A DNA stretch of 64,000 bases. It comes from DATGMP01 sp035293565 (GTDB lineage Bacteria > Pseudomonadota > Alphaproteobacteria > BOG-932 > Roseiterribacteraceae). Positions 1 through 8,055 of the stretch are shown here, in pieces (the stretch's first letter is position 1; the number at the start of each line of letters is the position of its first letter). Both the position numbers and the translations under genes were made by a program. The stretch covers positions 62,001 through 126,000 of the forward strand of contig DATGMP010000005.1 of the NCBI GenBank assembly GCA_035293565.1. The letters are read 5' to 3'. The notes under the pieces were generated by a model, which had not been told where the DNA came from, searched no databases, and saw only the letters and a list, made by a program, of their open reading frames with translations.

Positions 1-32
1 TCGTCGTCTACGATCAGTATGTCACGCGCCAT
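1..32 (-). CDS. ntrX: NtrX response regulator, N-terminal fragment only
   Basis: Only the first ten complete codons lie inside the window. They read MARDILIVDD, the usual opening of an NtrX receiver domain, where the acidic pair ending the fragment helps bind the metal ion at the phosphorylation site. NtrX is the sigma-54-type response regulator partnered with NtrY. Its ATG at 32 lies inside the last codons of ntrY, an 11-base overlap, so the two are very probably translationally coupled. The rest of the gene lies beyond the left edge. The call rests on the short match plus its position directly after ntrY. Confidence 0.8.
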   Translation of the reverse strand, partial: MARDILIVDD

Positions 33-2271
33 ATCGCAACTGTGTGCTGAATTTCTGCTGTGTGGCCTTGGCCTGGGACGGCTGGTGCAGCGGGATGGAC
101 AGCACCACGCGCGCACCGCCGCCGGAATTGTCCTGCATATCCAGGGAGCCGGCGTGATCTTCCATGATCTTCTTCACGATAGCCAGACCCAAACCCGTTC
201 CTTTTACCCGGGTCGTGACATAAGGCTCGGTCAGCCGGTCGCGGCCGGTGAGAGGGAGACCCTTCCCATTGTCCGCCACGATGATAAAGGCGCGCTCCGC
301 ATCGGCCGTCAGCTCGACTTCGATCAGGCCGCGCGGCAAGGCCAGCCCGCCTTCGCTCGACCGGCCGTCGATCGCGTCGGAGGCATTCTGCAGAAGGTTG
401 GTCAGCGCCTGAGCGATCTGGCGGCTGTCGCAGTCCGCGATCACCGCATCGTTTGGCTTCCTGACCTCGTACTTGAGCAAGGGGTGCGCCTGGCGCTGGA
501 GGAAGACCGCCTGATCGATGAGATCCCCCAGGGACTCCGGCCGGATGACCGGCTGAGGCATGCGCGCGAACGCGGAGAATTCATCCACCATGCGGCCGAT
601 ATCGCCGACCTGCCGCACGATCGTGTCTGTGCAGGTCTTGAAGGTGTCGGGGTCGCTCTGGATCTCTTTGAGGTATTTCCGTTTGAGCCGTTCGGCCGAG
701 AGCTGGATCGGGGTGAGCGGATTCTTGATCTCATGCGCGATCCGGCGCGCGACGTCGGCCCACGCGGCCTTGCGCTGGGCCTGGAGTAGCTCGGTCACAT
801 CGTCGAAAGTGGCGACGTAACCGCCGACCTGCCGCCCCTGCTCAGCGCCGATTCGCACGAGAAGCGAACGGTCGCGAAGGCCGGGCCGCTTCAGATCGAA
901 CTGATATTGGACCAGCCGCTGGTTGTTCGGAGCCAGCTGATCGAGCACCGGCTCGAGCTCCGGCAGAATCTCGGCCAAGGGCTGTCCGACCAGCGCCGTC
1001 TGATCGGTTCCGAAGAACTCGGCCGCGGTCCTGTTGGCGAGCGTGATTCTGCCGTCGAGATCAAGGCCGAGGACTCCGGCCGACACGCCGGCGAGGACTG
1101 TCTCGGTGAAGCGCCGCCGCACATCGAGCTGACGGTTGGCTTCCATCAATTCGGCGCGCTGGCTGCCGAGTTGGCTGGTCATGCGGTTGAAGGTCCGGGT
1201 GAGAAGGGCGAGCTCGTCGCCGGCATCGGGTTCCTTGATACGCGTCGTGAGGTCGCCCGCCCTCACCTGCTCCGCCGCCTCAATGAGCTCGGAGACCGGT
1301 TGGACGAGCGAGCGAGCGAAATGAAGGCCGAGCCAGATGGCCGCGAGCAGCAGCAGCAGGGCCACGACGATGAACATGAGCCACACGCGGATCTGCAGGC
1401 TCGAGCGCGAGCCCTCGAGCTCGGCATAGCGGGCGGAGGCGGCCTTCGCGATCGCCGTGTGGGCCAGCACTCGCTGGTCGACCGGCCGCGCGACATAGAG
1501 ATAGGTCTCGCCATAAAGGCGGATTAGCGCCGTTACCCTGTCTTGCGCCGGCGACGTCATGACCCTCACCTCGCCTCGCCGCGCGGCATCGATCTCCGAG
1601 ACCTGCGGCAGATCGAGCCCGAGCTCGAAGGTGAAGCCTGTGCCCGCGAACACCTGGCCGGTGAAGGCATCAAAGACGATCGCGTCGGAGAGGTTGCGAA
1701 TCAACGCCTGCTGGGCGACGACGGCCCGGAACTCGGGCGTCCCGACCGGCACCGTGTTGAGATCGTTGGCCATCGCCAGGATATCGCCGCGGATCGCCTG
1801 CTCGTGCTCCTGAAGATAGGCGGTCGCTACGACGACCGATTCGTTGACCGCGGTTCTGGTCTGCTCGCCAAACCATGATTCGACGCCCAAATAGAAGAAC
1901 CCGATCGAAAAGAGCGCGACCAGAATCGCCGGCACAACGGCGACAATGCTGAACCAGGTGACGAATTTGACGTGAAGGCGCGCGCCGGCCGTCCCCTGTC
2001 GCCTTTTCACCCAGAGAGCCACGATGCGCCGGGCGACGATCAGACCCAGCATCAGGAACAAAATCAGATCGAAGGTGAGCAGGAGAATGATCGTGTGGGG
2101 ATCGCCGAACGGCGCATCGGCCGTCAGCGCCGCGTAGGTGGCGGCCCCAGCCATCACGGCCATGACGATCAAGGCAACCGCCACCTTGTTGCCGAGACCT
2201 ACCCGGGCCGACCATTGGACAAAGCCACGCCAAGGGGCCGCCGAACGCGCCTCGATCGCCTCGTCGCTCAA
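22..2271 (-). CDS. ntrY: NtrY membrane-bound sensor histidine kinase
   Basis: Sensor kinase of the NtrY-NtrX system, which in alphaproteobacteria responds to nitrogen and redox status. The 749-residue protein has hydrophobic segments at about 28-48, 58-84, 101-130 and 296-317, with a periplasmic sensor region of roughly 165 residues before the last one. A HAMP linker (about 318-372) and a PAS domain (about 388-490) follow. The H-box is RRIAHEIKNPLTP with the phospho-acceptor His513. The ATPase domain has N625/N629, the G1 box DNGKG (667-671) and the G2 box GTGLGLA (691-697). The start is a TTG preceded by AGAGG at eight bases; I see no ATG in frame nearby. It follows ntrC after 68 bases and overlaps ntrX. 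Domain order and length are typical of the family. Confidence 0.96.
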   Translation of the reverse strand: MSDEAIEARSAAPWRGFVQWSARVGLGNKVAVALIVMAVMAGAATYAALTADAPFGDPHTIILLLTFDLILFLMLGLIVARRIVALWVKRRQGTAGARLHVKFVTWFSIVAVVPAILVALFSIGFFYLGVESWFGEQTRTAVNESVVVATAYLQEHEQAIRGDILAMANDLNTVPVGTPEFRAVVAQQALIRNLSDAIVFDAFTGQVFAGTGFTFELGLDLPQVSEIDAARRGEVRVMTSPAQDRVTALIRLYGETYLYVARPVDQRVLAHTAIAKAASARYAELEGSRSSLQIRVWLMFIVVALLLLLAAIWLGLHFARSLVQPVSELIEAAEQVRAGDLTTRIKEPDAGDELALLTRTFNRMTSQLGSQRAELMEANRQLDVRRRFTETVLAGVSAGVLGLDLDGRITLANRTAAEFFGTDQTALVGQPLAEILPELEPVLDQLAPNNQRLVQYQFDLKRPGLRDRSLLVRIGAEQGRQVGGYVATFDDVTELLQAQRKAAWADVARRIAHEIKNPLTPIQLSAERLKRKYLKEIQSDPDTFKTCTDTIVRQVGDIGRMVDEFSAFARMPQPVIRPESLGDLIDQAVFLQRQAHPLLKYEVRKPNDAVIADCDSRQIAQALTNLLQNASDAIDGRSSEGGLALPRGLIEVELTADAERAFIIVADNGKGLPLTGRDRLTEPYVTTRVKGTGLGLAIVKKIMEDHAGSLDMQDNSGGGARVVLSIPLHQPSQAKATQQKFSTQLRYGA

Positions 2272-2339
2272 TGGGTCATCCTCTGCGCGACGTGAACCGT
2301 CGCAGATCGATCGATATGGCCGGGCGCCCGCTCACGCCG

Positions 2340-3803
2340 TCATTTTAGGCTCCGCGACAGCTGGATGTCCAACTCGCGAATTTTCTTGCGCAGGGTGTTG
2401 CGGTTAAGCCCCAGAAGCTCTGCCGCGCGGAGCTGGTTGCCCTTGGTGGCGACCAGCGAGAGCGTGATCAGGGGCCGCTCGATCTCGCGGACTACGCGAT
2501 CATAGACGCCGGCTGCCGGCAGGCCGTCGGCATGGGCGGCGAAATATTCCCTGAGATGGCGCTCGACGACAGCCCCGAGCCCTTCGCCTGTCGGCTGCTC
2601 GGGAACGGCTGCAGGCGGCTCGGCTTCGGCGAGTTCGGCCTCGATCGCTGCAACCCCGATCACCTCTTCGGAATAAAGCGCGCAAAGCCTGCGGACGAGA
2701 TTCTCGAGCTCTCGGACGTTTCCGGGCCAGCCGTGGGACTGGAGCCGCTGCATCGCCGCGGTATCGATCACCTTTCCCGGTAGCCCGTTCGCCATCGACT
2801 GGCTCATGAAATGGCGCACCAGGGCCGGAATGTCTTGCGTCCGTTCCCTGAGCGGCGGGACCCGAATCGGCACGACATTCAGCCGGTAATACAGGTCCTC
2901 ACGGAACTGTCCCTGGCGGATGAGGGCGCGCAGATCGCGGTGAGTGGCCGCTATGATTCGTACATCGGCCCGGATGGGGGTGCGGCCGCCGACCGTCACA
3001 TATTCGCCTTCTTGAAGGACTCTGAGGAGACGGGTTTGGGCCTCGGCCGGCATGTCGCCGATCTCGTCCAGGAACAGCGTGCCGCCCTGCGCCTGCTCGA
3101 ATCGTCCGGATAGGCGGTTGACCGCGCCCGTGAAAGCCCCGCGCTCATGGCCGAAGAGTTCGCTTTCGATCAGTTCCTTGGGGATCGCGGCCATGTTTAC
3201 GGCGACGAACGGTCCTTCACGGCGCTTGCCGTATTCGTGGAGCGCCCGCGCGATCAATTCCTTGCCCGTACCCGACTCGCCGAGAATCATGACCGTGAGG
3301 TCTGTGCTCATGAGCCGAGCCATGGTGCGGTAGATTTCCTGCATCGCCGGCGAGCGGCCGATGACGTGCAGCACCTCTTCGCTCTGGTCGACCTCGACCT
3401 CGTCGGGCTTGGGCGCGGGTTCCGCCAGGGCCCGCTCGACAATGTGGATCAAATCCTTCAAGTCGAACGGCTTCGGCAGATACTCGAAGGCGCCGCGCTC
3501 GGTTGCCTTGACGGCGGTCATCAGCGTGTTCTGCGCGCTCATCACGATGACCCGGAGGTCGGGCCGGAGCTTCCGGATCCGGGGCACTAGGTCCAGGCCG
3601 TTCTCATCCGGCATCACGACATCGGTGATGACCAGCTGGCCTTGGCCATCGGCCACCCAGCGCCAAAGGGTAGCGGCATTGCTCGTGGTGCGAACGTCGT
3701 AGCCCTGGCGCACAAGGGCCTGGGTCAGGACCGTGCGGATCGCTCGGTCATCGTCGGCGACCAGGATCACCGGAGGGTTGGAGTGTTGCGCTGCCAGGCT
3801 CAT
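2340..3803 (-). CDS. ntrC: NtrC sigma-54-dependent nitrogen response regulator
   Basis: Enhancer-binding activator of nitrogen assimilation genes, phosphorylated by NtrB. From the ATG at 3803 it is 487 residues. The receiver domain has the phospho-acceptor Asp61 in ITDVVMP and a conserved Lys in LPKPF. The AAA+ domain shows Walker A GESGTGKE (175-182), the sigma-54 contact loop GAFTGA (222-227) and Walker B TLFLDE. The C terminus carries a Fis-type helix-turn-helix (LLGLNRNTLRKKI). A GTG three codons upstream is possible, but the ATG at 3803 overlaps the ntrB stop by four bases (ATGA) and has AGGTGG five bases before it, so I prefer it. Transcribed with ntrB. Confidence 0.96.
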   Translation of the reverse strand: MSLAAQHSNPPVILVADDDRAIRTVLTQALVRQGYDVRTTSNAATLWRWVADGQGQLVITDVVMPDENGLDLVPRIRKLRPDLRVIVMSAQNTLMTAVKATERGAFEYLPKPFDLKDLIHIVERALAEPAPKPDEVEVDQSEEVLHVIGRSPAMQEIYRTMARLMSTDLTVMILGESGTGKELIARALHEYGKRREGPFVAVNMAAIPKELIESELFGHERGAFTGAVNRLSGRFEQAQGGTLFLDEIGDMPAEAQTRLLRVLQEGEYVTVGGRTPIRADVRIIAATHRDLRALIRQGQFREDLYYRLNVVPIRVPPLRERTQDIPALVRHFMSQSMANGLPGKVIDTAAMQRLQSHGWPGNVRELENLVRRLCALYSEEVIGVAAIEAELAEAEPPAAVPEQPTGEGLGAVVERHLREYFAAHADGLPAAGVYDRVVREIERPLITLSLVATKGNQLRAAELLGLNRNTLRKKIRELDIQLSRSLK

Positions 3804-4930
3804 CCCTTCCACCTGTCGGCCATTGGGAGGAAAACGCGGAAGATCGTGCGATTGGGCGGGCTGTCGAGCTCGATCAAGCCGCCATGGTCGCCGACGATCT
3901 TGGCGACGAGAGCGAGGCCGAGGCCGGTGCCGCTCGCCTTGCCGGAAACGAAGGCCTCGAACAAATGCGGACGGATCGCCTCGGGAACGCCGTCGCCGCT
4001 ATCCTCGACGCTGACCATCAGCGGCAGGTGCGCGCGCCCTTGCCCGTTTGGCAGCGCTAGCCGGAGCCCGCTTTGATAGGCCGTCGCAAGCACGATCTCG
4101 CCCTTTCCGGTCGTGATGGCCTCGGCCGCGTTCTTGACCAGGTTCGAGAAGACGCGGACCAGCTGCTCGCGATTGCCCAGCACGGGCGGCAGCGAGGGGT
4201 CGTAGCGTTCGACGAAGGTCACGTGCCGGGCATAGCTGGCGGCCGCAACCTTTCGGACCTGCTCCAGTACGGTATGGATGTTGACCGGCTCGCGCTCCAA
4301 AGGCAGGTCATCGGAGAATACTTCCATCCGGTCGATCAGCGCCTTGATTCGGTCGGTCTCATCGCAAATGAGGCGCGTCAATTCGCGATCGTGGATGGGC
4401 ACGCCCTGCTCCAGGAGCTGGGCGGCGCCGCGGATTCCAGAAAGGGGATTACGGACCTCATGCGCCATGAGCGCCGCCATCGCACGCGCCGATCTCACCG
4501 CGCCGCGTTGGTTCCATTGCTGGTCGAGCCTTCCCGCAATCGACCGCTCCTGGAAGGTCAGAAGCGCGAGGTCGGGGGAGCCCTCTCCTCCGAGCGCCGT
4601 CGCCTGGATGGACACGTCCCGCAGGCCGATCTTGCGGTGATCGAGGGTGAGTCCATGCTCGGCGACCGGTGCGCCGCTTTGGATGACCTGACGGATGAGG
4701 CCGAAGACGGGGCTGTCCGGCGGGATCAATACCGAGAGCGGCGCATTGAGGAGCGTTGCGGCGCTGGCCTCGAAAAACTCCTCGGCTCTGGTATTGACAT
4801 AGCGTATGGCGAAACCGGCATCGACGACGAGTATCGCTTGCGGAAGGGCCTCGAGAATGCGCACGGCGTCGATCGCGGGACCCTTGGGTAGACGATTCGC
4901 GCGAATGGGATATGCTATGTTATTAGGCAT
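3800..4930 (-). CDS. ntrB: NtrB nitrogen sensor histidine kinase
   Basis: Soluble kinase/phosphatase that sets NtrC phosphorylation, normally under control of the PII protein. The 376-residue protein has an N-terminal PAS domain (about 23-130, with YVNTRAEEFF), then the H-box LMAHEVRNPLSG with His157, N-box N263/N267, G1 box DSGDG (310-314) and G2 box GTGLGLA (334-340). There is no membrane segment, as expected for NtrB. It starts 45 bases from the divergent ispDF. A TATAAA-like hexamer lies in this short gap on the minus strand, but I see no matching -35, so no promoter is called. In many relatives dusB precedes ntrB; here it does not. Confidence 0.95.
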   Translation of the reverse strand: MPNNIAYPIRANRLPKGPAIDAVRILEALPQAILVVDAGFAIRYVNTRAEEFFEASAATLLNAPLSVLIPPDSPVFGLIRQVIQSGAPVAEHGLTLDHRKIGLRDVSIQATALGGEGSPDLALLTFQERSIAGRLDQQWNQRGAVRSARAMAALMAHEVRNPLSGIRGAAQLLEQGVPIHDRELTRLICDETDRIKALIDRMEVFSDDLPLEREPVNIHTVLEQVRKVAAASYARHVTFVERYDPSLPPVLGNREQLVRVFSNLVKNAAEAITTGKGEIVLATAYQSGLRLALPNGQGRAHLPLMVSVEDSGDGVPEAIRPHLFEAFVSGKASGTGLGLALVAKIVGDHGGLIELDSPPNRTIFRVFLPMADRWKG

Positions 4931-4975
4931 TCCGGCAACTTGCTCTTTTTATAGGCAAATGTCGAGTCGAACTTA

Positions 4976-6148
4976 TTGCGGCGCAACAAGTTCGGGGTGG
5001 TGTCCGTGACCGCGGCGGTCCTGATCGTGGCTGCCGGCTCCGGTAGTCGGCATGGCGGCGAACTGCCGAAACAATACCAGTTTCTGGGTGGTCGGCCGAT
5101 GCTTCGGCACAGTATCGAGACCTTTCGCGATCATCCGGCCATCGATCGGGTTAGGGTCGTGATCGGCGCCGGTCATGCCGAGCTTTATCGGACAGCGATT
5201 GGCGCTCTGCGCCTTGAAGCCCCTATCGAAGGCGGTGCCACGCGACAGGAGTCGGTCCGCAGAGGGCTGGAAGCGCTGGCGACCGATCCACCCGACCTCG
5301 TTCTGATTCACGACGCGGCGCGACCATTGGTGAGTCGGGACGTCATCTCGCGCGTCCTCGCAGCCCTGGATGAAACCGACGGAGCCGTCGCGGCTCTGCC
5401 GGTAGTCGATACCCTCAGACGGGAGTGCGGCGGCATTGTGGACCGGAACGGCCTCTGGCAAGTCCAGACGCCGCAGGGGTTTCGTTTCCAGCGTATCTTG
5501 GCGGCGCACCGCGCCGCGACCGACGACCTCGCGACCGACGATGCCGGCCTGGCGGAGCGGGCCGGAATTCCAATCACTCTCGTCGAGGGCTCGATGAGCA
5601 ATCTCAAAGTCACACGCGCCGGAGATCTTGCGACGGCTGAGGCGTTTCTCGCGGCGGGTCAGGCGGATATCCGGACAGGGACCGGGTTCGATGTGCATAA
5701 GTTCGCCGCGGGCGATCACGTGATGATTTGCGGGATCAAGGTTCCGCATAGCCATGCGCTGGAAGGCCATTCGGATGCCGATGTCGGCCTGCACGCCTTG
5801 ACGGATGCGCTTCTCGGCACGATAGGGCTCGGCGATATCGGAAGCCATTTTCCGCCCGGCGACCCGCAATGGCGCGGGGCCGACAGCGCGCTCTTCCTGA
5901 GACACGCGGTGGATGCGGTGCGCGCGCGGGGCGGCATGGTTGCGCATCTCGACGTCACGATCATCTGCGAGAGGCCCAAGGTCGGCCCCCATCGCGCCGA
6001 GATGGTGGCGCGGATCGCCGAGATCGCCGCTATTCCTTCGGACCGCGTGAGCGTCAAGGCGACCACGACCGAGGGGCTCGGTTTCACCGGAAGGCGCGAA
6101 GGCATCGCCGCGCAAGCCATAGCCACGGTGAGGCTTCCCCTTGCATGA
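4976..6148 (+). CDS. ispDF: IspDF bifunctional MEP-pathway enzyme
   Basis: Fusion of 2-C-methyl-D-erythritol 4-phosphate cytidylyltransferase (IspD) and 2-C-methyl-D-erythritol 2,4-cyclodiphosphate synthase (IspF), steps three and five of isoprenoid precursor synthesis. IspD occupies about 10-230, with the nucleotide-binding VAAGSGSRHG and PKQY. IspF begins near 233 with GTGFDVHKF, whose D239 and H241 are metal ligands; the third is H273 in GLHALTDALLG, after HSDADV. Such fusions are common in alphaproteobacteria. The first possible start is TTG at 4976; GTG codons at 4997 and 5000 are reasonable alternatives and remove little. dxr of the same pathway lies at 46.3-47.5 kb. The stop overlaps the next gene. 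Confidence 0.96.
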   Translation: MRRNKFGVVSVTAAVLIVAAGSGSRHGGELPKQYQFLGGRPMLRHSIETFRDHPAIDRVRVVIGAGHAELYRTAIGALRLEAPIEGGATRQESVRRGLEALATDPPDLVLIHDAARPLVSRDVISRVLAALDETDGAVAALPVVDTLRRECGGIVDRNGLWQVQTPQGFRFQRILAAHRAATDDLATDDAGLAERAGIPITLVEGSMSNLKVTRAGDLATAEAFLAAGQADIRTGTGFDVHKFAAGDHVMICGIKVPHSHALEGHSDADVGLHALTDALLGTIGLGDIGSHFPPGDPQWRGADSALFLRHAVDAVRARGGMVAHLDVTIICERPKVGPHRAEMVARIAEIAAIPSDRVSVKATTTEGLGFTGRREGIAAQAIATVRLPLA

Positions 6149-6641
6149 GGGCGTCTCGTCGACCGGCCGTCTTGCGCTGGCCGTGCTCGAGGCCTATCGC
6201 GCCGCTGGGCGGATGTTGGCGACCGCGGAATCCTGCACAGGGGGCATGATCGCCGCGGCACTGACCGATATACCAGGCTCCTCGGCCGCTTTCGACCGCG
6301 GCTTCGTCACCTATTCGAACGCGGCCAAGACCGAGATGCTCGGCGTTGATGCGGCTCTCATCGCGGCGCACGGAGCGGTCAGCGCCGAGGTCGCCGCGTC
6401 GATGGCCGAGGGCGCCTTGGCTCGCGCTCACGCGGCGGTCGCGGTATCCGTGACCGGCGTAGCCGGGCCCGATGGCGGTACAGCCGAGAAGCCGGTCGGG
6501 TTGGTCTGGTTTGGATTGGCCTCGAACCAGCCGACCAAGACCGAATGCGTCCATTTCCAGGGGGATCGTGCCGAAATCCGGCGCCAATCGGCGGAACGAG
6601 CTCTACGCCTTCTGCTTGAAGGCTTGCGAAACCTCGGCTGA
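6141..6641 (+). CDS. pncC: CinA C-terminal domain protein, nicotinamide-nucleotide amidase (PncC type)
   Basis: A 166-residue stand-alone CinA C-terminal domain. Characterised members of this family deamidate nicotinamide mononucleotide in the pyridine nucleotide salvage cycle. Family motifs present are ATAESCTGG (27-35, with the conserved Ser31), FVTYSNAAK and VTGVAGPDGGT. The N-terminal molybdopterin-binding-like domain of long CinA proteins is absent, which is normal for short bacterial members. It starts at a TTG eight bases inside the ispDF stop, so it is probably coupled to ispDF. Its 3' end overlaps the convergent ratA-like gene by 39 bases. The amidase activity is inferred from family. 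Confidence 0.9.
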   Translation: MHEGVSSTGRLALAVLEAYRAAGRMLATAESCTGGMIAAALTDIPGSSAAFDRGFVTYSNAAKTEMLGVDAALIAAHGAVSAEVAASMAEGALARAHAAVAVSVTGVAGPDGGTAEKPVGLVWFGLASNQPTKTECVHFQGDRAEIRRQSAERALRLLLEGLRNLG

Positions 6642-7097
6642 TGCCGATGCGCCCGAATGAAGGCCGGGGCCGTATAGCGTCTTCGCGCGGGCCTCGAAGG
6701 CGCCGACCATGCGATGGACCAGCTCCGAGAACACGCCGCCCATGACCGCGGCGAGCGCCCGTGACTTGAATTCGAAGTCGACCTGGAACTCGACCATCGT
6801 CCCGCCCGACGAGGCTTCGACGAATCGCCAATCTCCGTGCAGATATTTGAGCGGACCGTTCATGTAGTCGAAATGAATCGTGTTCGGCTCGTCGAGCACG
6901 ACCTTTGAGCTGAATTTCTCGCGGAGGATCTTCCAGCCGATGATCAGGTCGGCGAAGAGCATGTTCTCATGACGGCGTAGAATGCGCGCGCCCATGCACC
7001 AGGGCAGGAACTCCGGATAGCGATCGACTTCCGCCACAAGATCGAACAGCTGCTGCCTCGTATAAGGCAGATGGCGGCGTTCGCTATAAGCTGTCAT
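6603..7097 (-). CDS. RatA/COQ10 family START-like ubiquinone-binding protein
   Basis: A 164-residue polyketide-cyclase/START-fold protein of the COQ10 family. Family members bind ubiquinone or an isoprenoid lipid and support respiration; the E. coli homologue RatA was first described as a toxin acting on ribosomes. Visible signatures are RRHLPYTRQQLFDLV near the N terminus, DRYPEFLPWC, and the C-terminal helix FSELVHRMVGAFEARAKTLYG. It is the last gene of the pdh/lip operon and overlaps the lipA stop by four bases, a common alphaproteobacterial arrangement. It also overlaps the convergent cinA end. A quinone-related role fits the context better than a toxin role, but this is inference. Confidence 0.9.
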   Translation of the reverse strand: MTAYSERRHLPYTRQQLFDLVAEVDRYPEFLPWCMGARILRRHENMLFADLIIGWKILREKFSSKVVLDEPNTIHFDYMNGPLKYLHGDWRFVEASSGGTMVEFQVDFEFKSRALAAVMGGVFSELVHRMVGAFEARAKTLYGPGLHSGASASAEVSQAFKQKA

Positions 7098-8050
7098 CGC
7101 GCGACACCGGCCAGCTGTTCGGCGCGCGCCTGGCGCAACCGGGCGAAGTCCTCGCCGGCATGATAGGAGGATCGGGTCAGCGGCGAAGCCGAGACCATCG
7201 TGAAGCCCTTGGCGCGCGCCGCCGCCGCATAGGATGCGAACTCGTCGGGCGTGACGAATCGGTCGACCGGCGCGTGCTTGCGGGTCGGCTGCAGGTACTG
7301 GCCGATGGTGAGAAAATCGACGTCGGCCGCCCGGAGGTCGTCCATCACCTGGAGCACCTCCTCCCGGCTCTCACCCAGCCCCACCATGATGCCCGATTTG
7401 GTGAACATCGACGGGTCGATCTCCTTCACCCGTGACAGCAGCTGGAGCGAGGTGAAATAGCGTGCCCCTGGCCGGATCGACGCATAAAGGCGGGGCACCG
7501 TCTCGAGATTGTGGTTGAAGACGTCAGGCGGATCGCCAAGAACGATTTCAATGGCTTTCGGCTTATTTTTGAAATCCGGCGTCAATATCTCGATCGTGGT
7601 ACCGGCCGCGGCGGAGCGGATCGATCGAATTGTTGCGGCAAAATGCGCGGCGCCGCCATCCGCCAGGTCGTCACGGTCGACCGAAGTTACGACCACATGC
7701 TTCAAGCCGAGCTTCGCCACCGCGTCGCCGACGCGCCTCGGCTCGTCGGAATCGAGATGGGCCGGCTTTCCGGTCGCGACGTTGCAGAAGGCGCAGGCCC
7801 GCGTGCAGACCTCTCCCAGGATCATGAAGGTAGCGTGACGCTGGGCCCAGCATTCGCCGATATTGGGGCACGCCGCCTCTTCGCACACGGTCGCCAAGCC
7901 ATGGGCGCGAACGATCTGACGGGTGGCGTGATATTCAGGCGACGTCGGCGCTTTGACGCGTATCCAATCGGGCTTTCGGGCGATCGGATTATCCGCCCGA
8001 TGCGCCTTTTCCGGATGCCGCACTTTCGGGGCGGAGTCGATCGCGTCCAT
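7094..8050 (-). CDS. lipA: Lipoyl synthase
   Basis: Radical-SAM enzyme that inserts two sulfurs into octanoyl groups on lipoyl domains, such as those of PdhB and PdhC encoded just upstream. The 318-residue protein has the auxiliary cluster cysteines C56, C61 and C67 (CEEAACPNIGEC) and the radical-SAM motif CTRACAFC with C82, C86 and C89. The C-terminal RSSYHAGEDF supplies the serine ligand of the auxiliary cluster. It starts five bases after lpdA and overlaps the ratA-like gene by four. Placing lipoyl synthase in the pdh operon is typical of alphaproteobacteria. Confidence 0.97.
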   Translation of the reverse strand: MDAIDSAPKVRHPEKAHRADNPIARKPDWIRVKAPTSPEYHATRQIVRAHGLATVCEEAACPNIGECWAQRHATFMILGEVCTRACAFCNVATGKPAHLDSDEPRRVGDAVAKLGLKHVVVTSVDRDDLADGGAAHFAATIRSIRSAAAGTTIEILTPDFKNKPKAIEIVLGDPPDVFNHNLETVPRLYASIRPGARYFTSLQLLSRVKEIDPSMFTKSGIMVGLGESREEVLQVMDDLRAADVDFLTIGQYLQPTRKHAPVDRFVTPDEFASYAAAARAKGFTMVSASPLTRSSYHAGEDFARLRQARAEQLAGVAR

Positions 8051-8055
8051 ACGGG

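Noticed and set aside
4931..4975. Divergent promoter between ntrB and ispDF
   Set aside because: A TATAAA-like hexamer is present on the minus strand, but no acceptable -35 at 16-18 bases; the gap is too short to assign promoters with confidence.
4973..6115. 380-codon minus-strand frame opposite ispDF
   Set aside because: IspDF motifs on the plus strand are complete; the antisense protein has no motif or ribosome binding site.
6603..7097. RatA-RatB type toxin-antitoxin pair
   Set aside because: No RatB-like partner is adjacent; the gene sits at the end of the pdh/lip operon as in other alphaproteobacteria, which fits a COQ10-type role.
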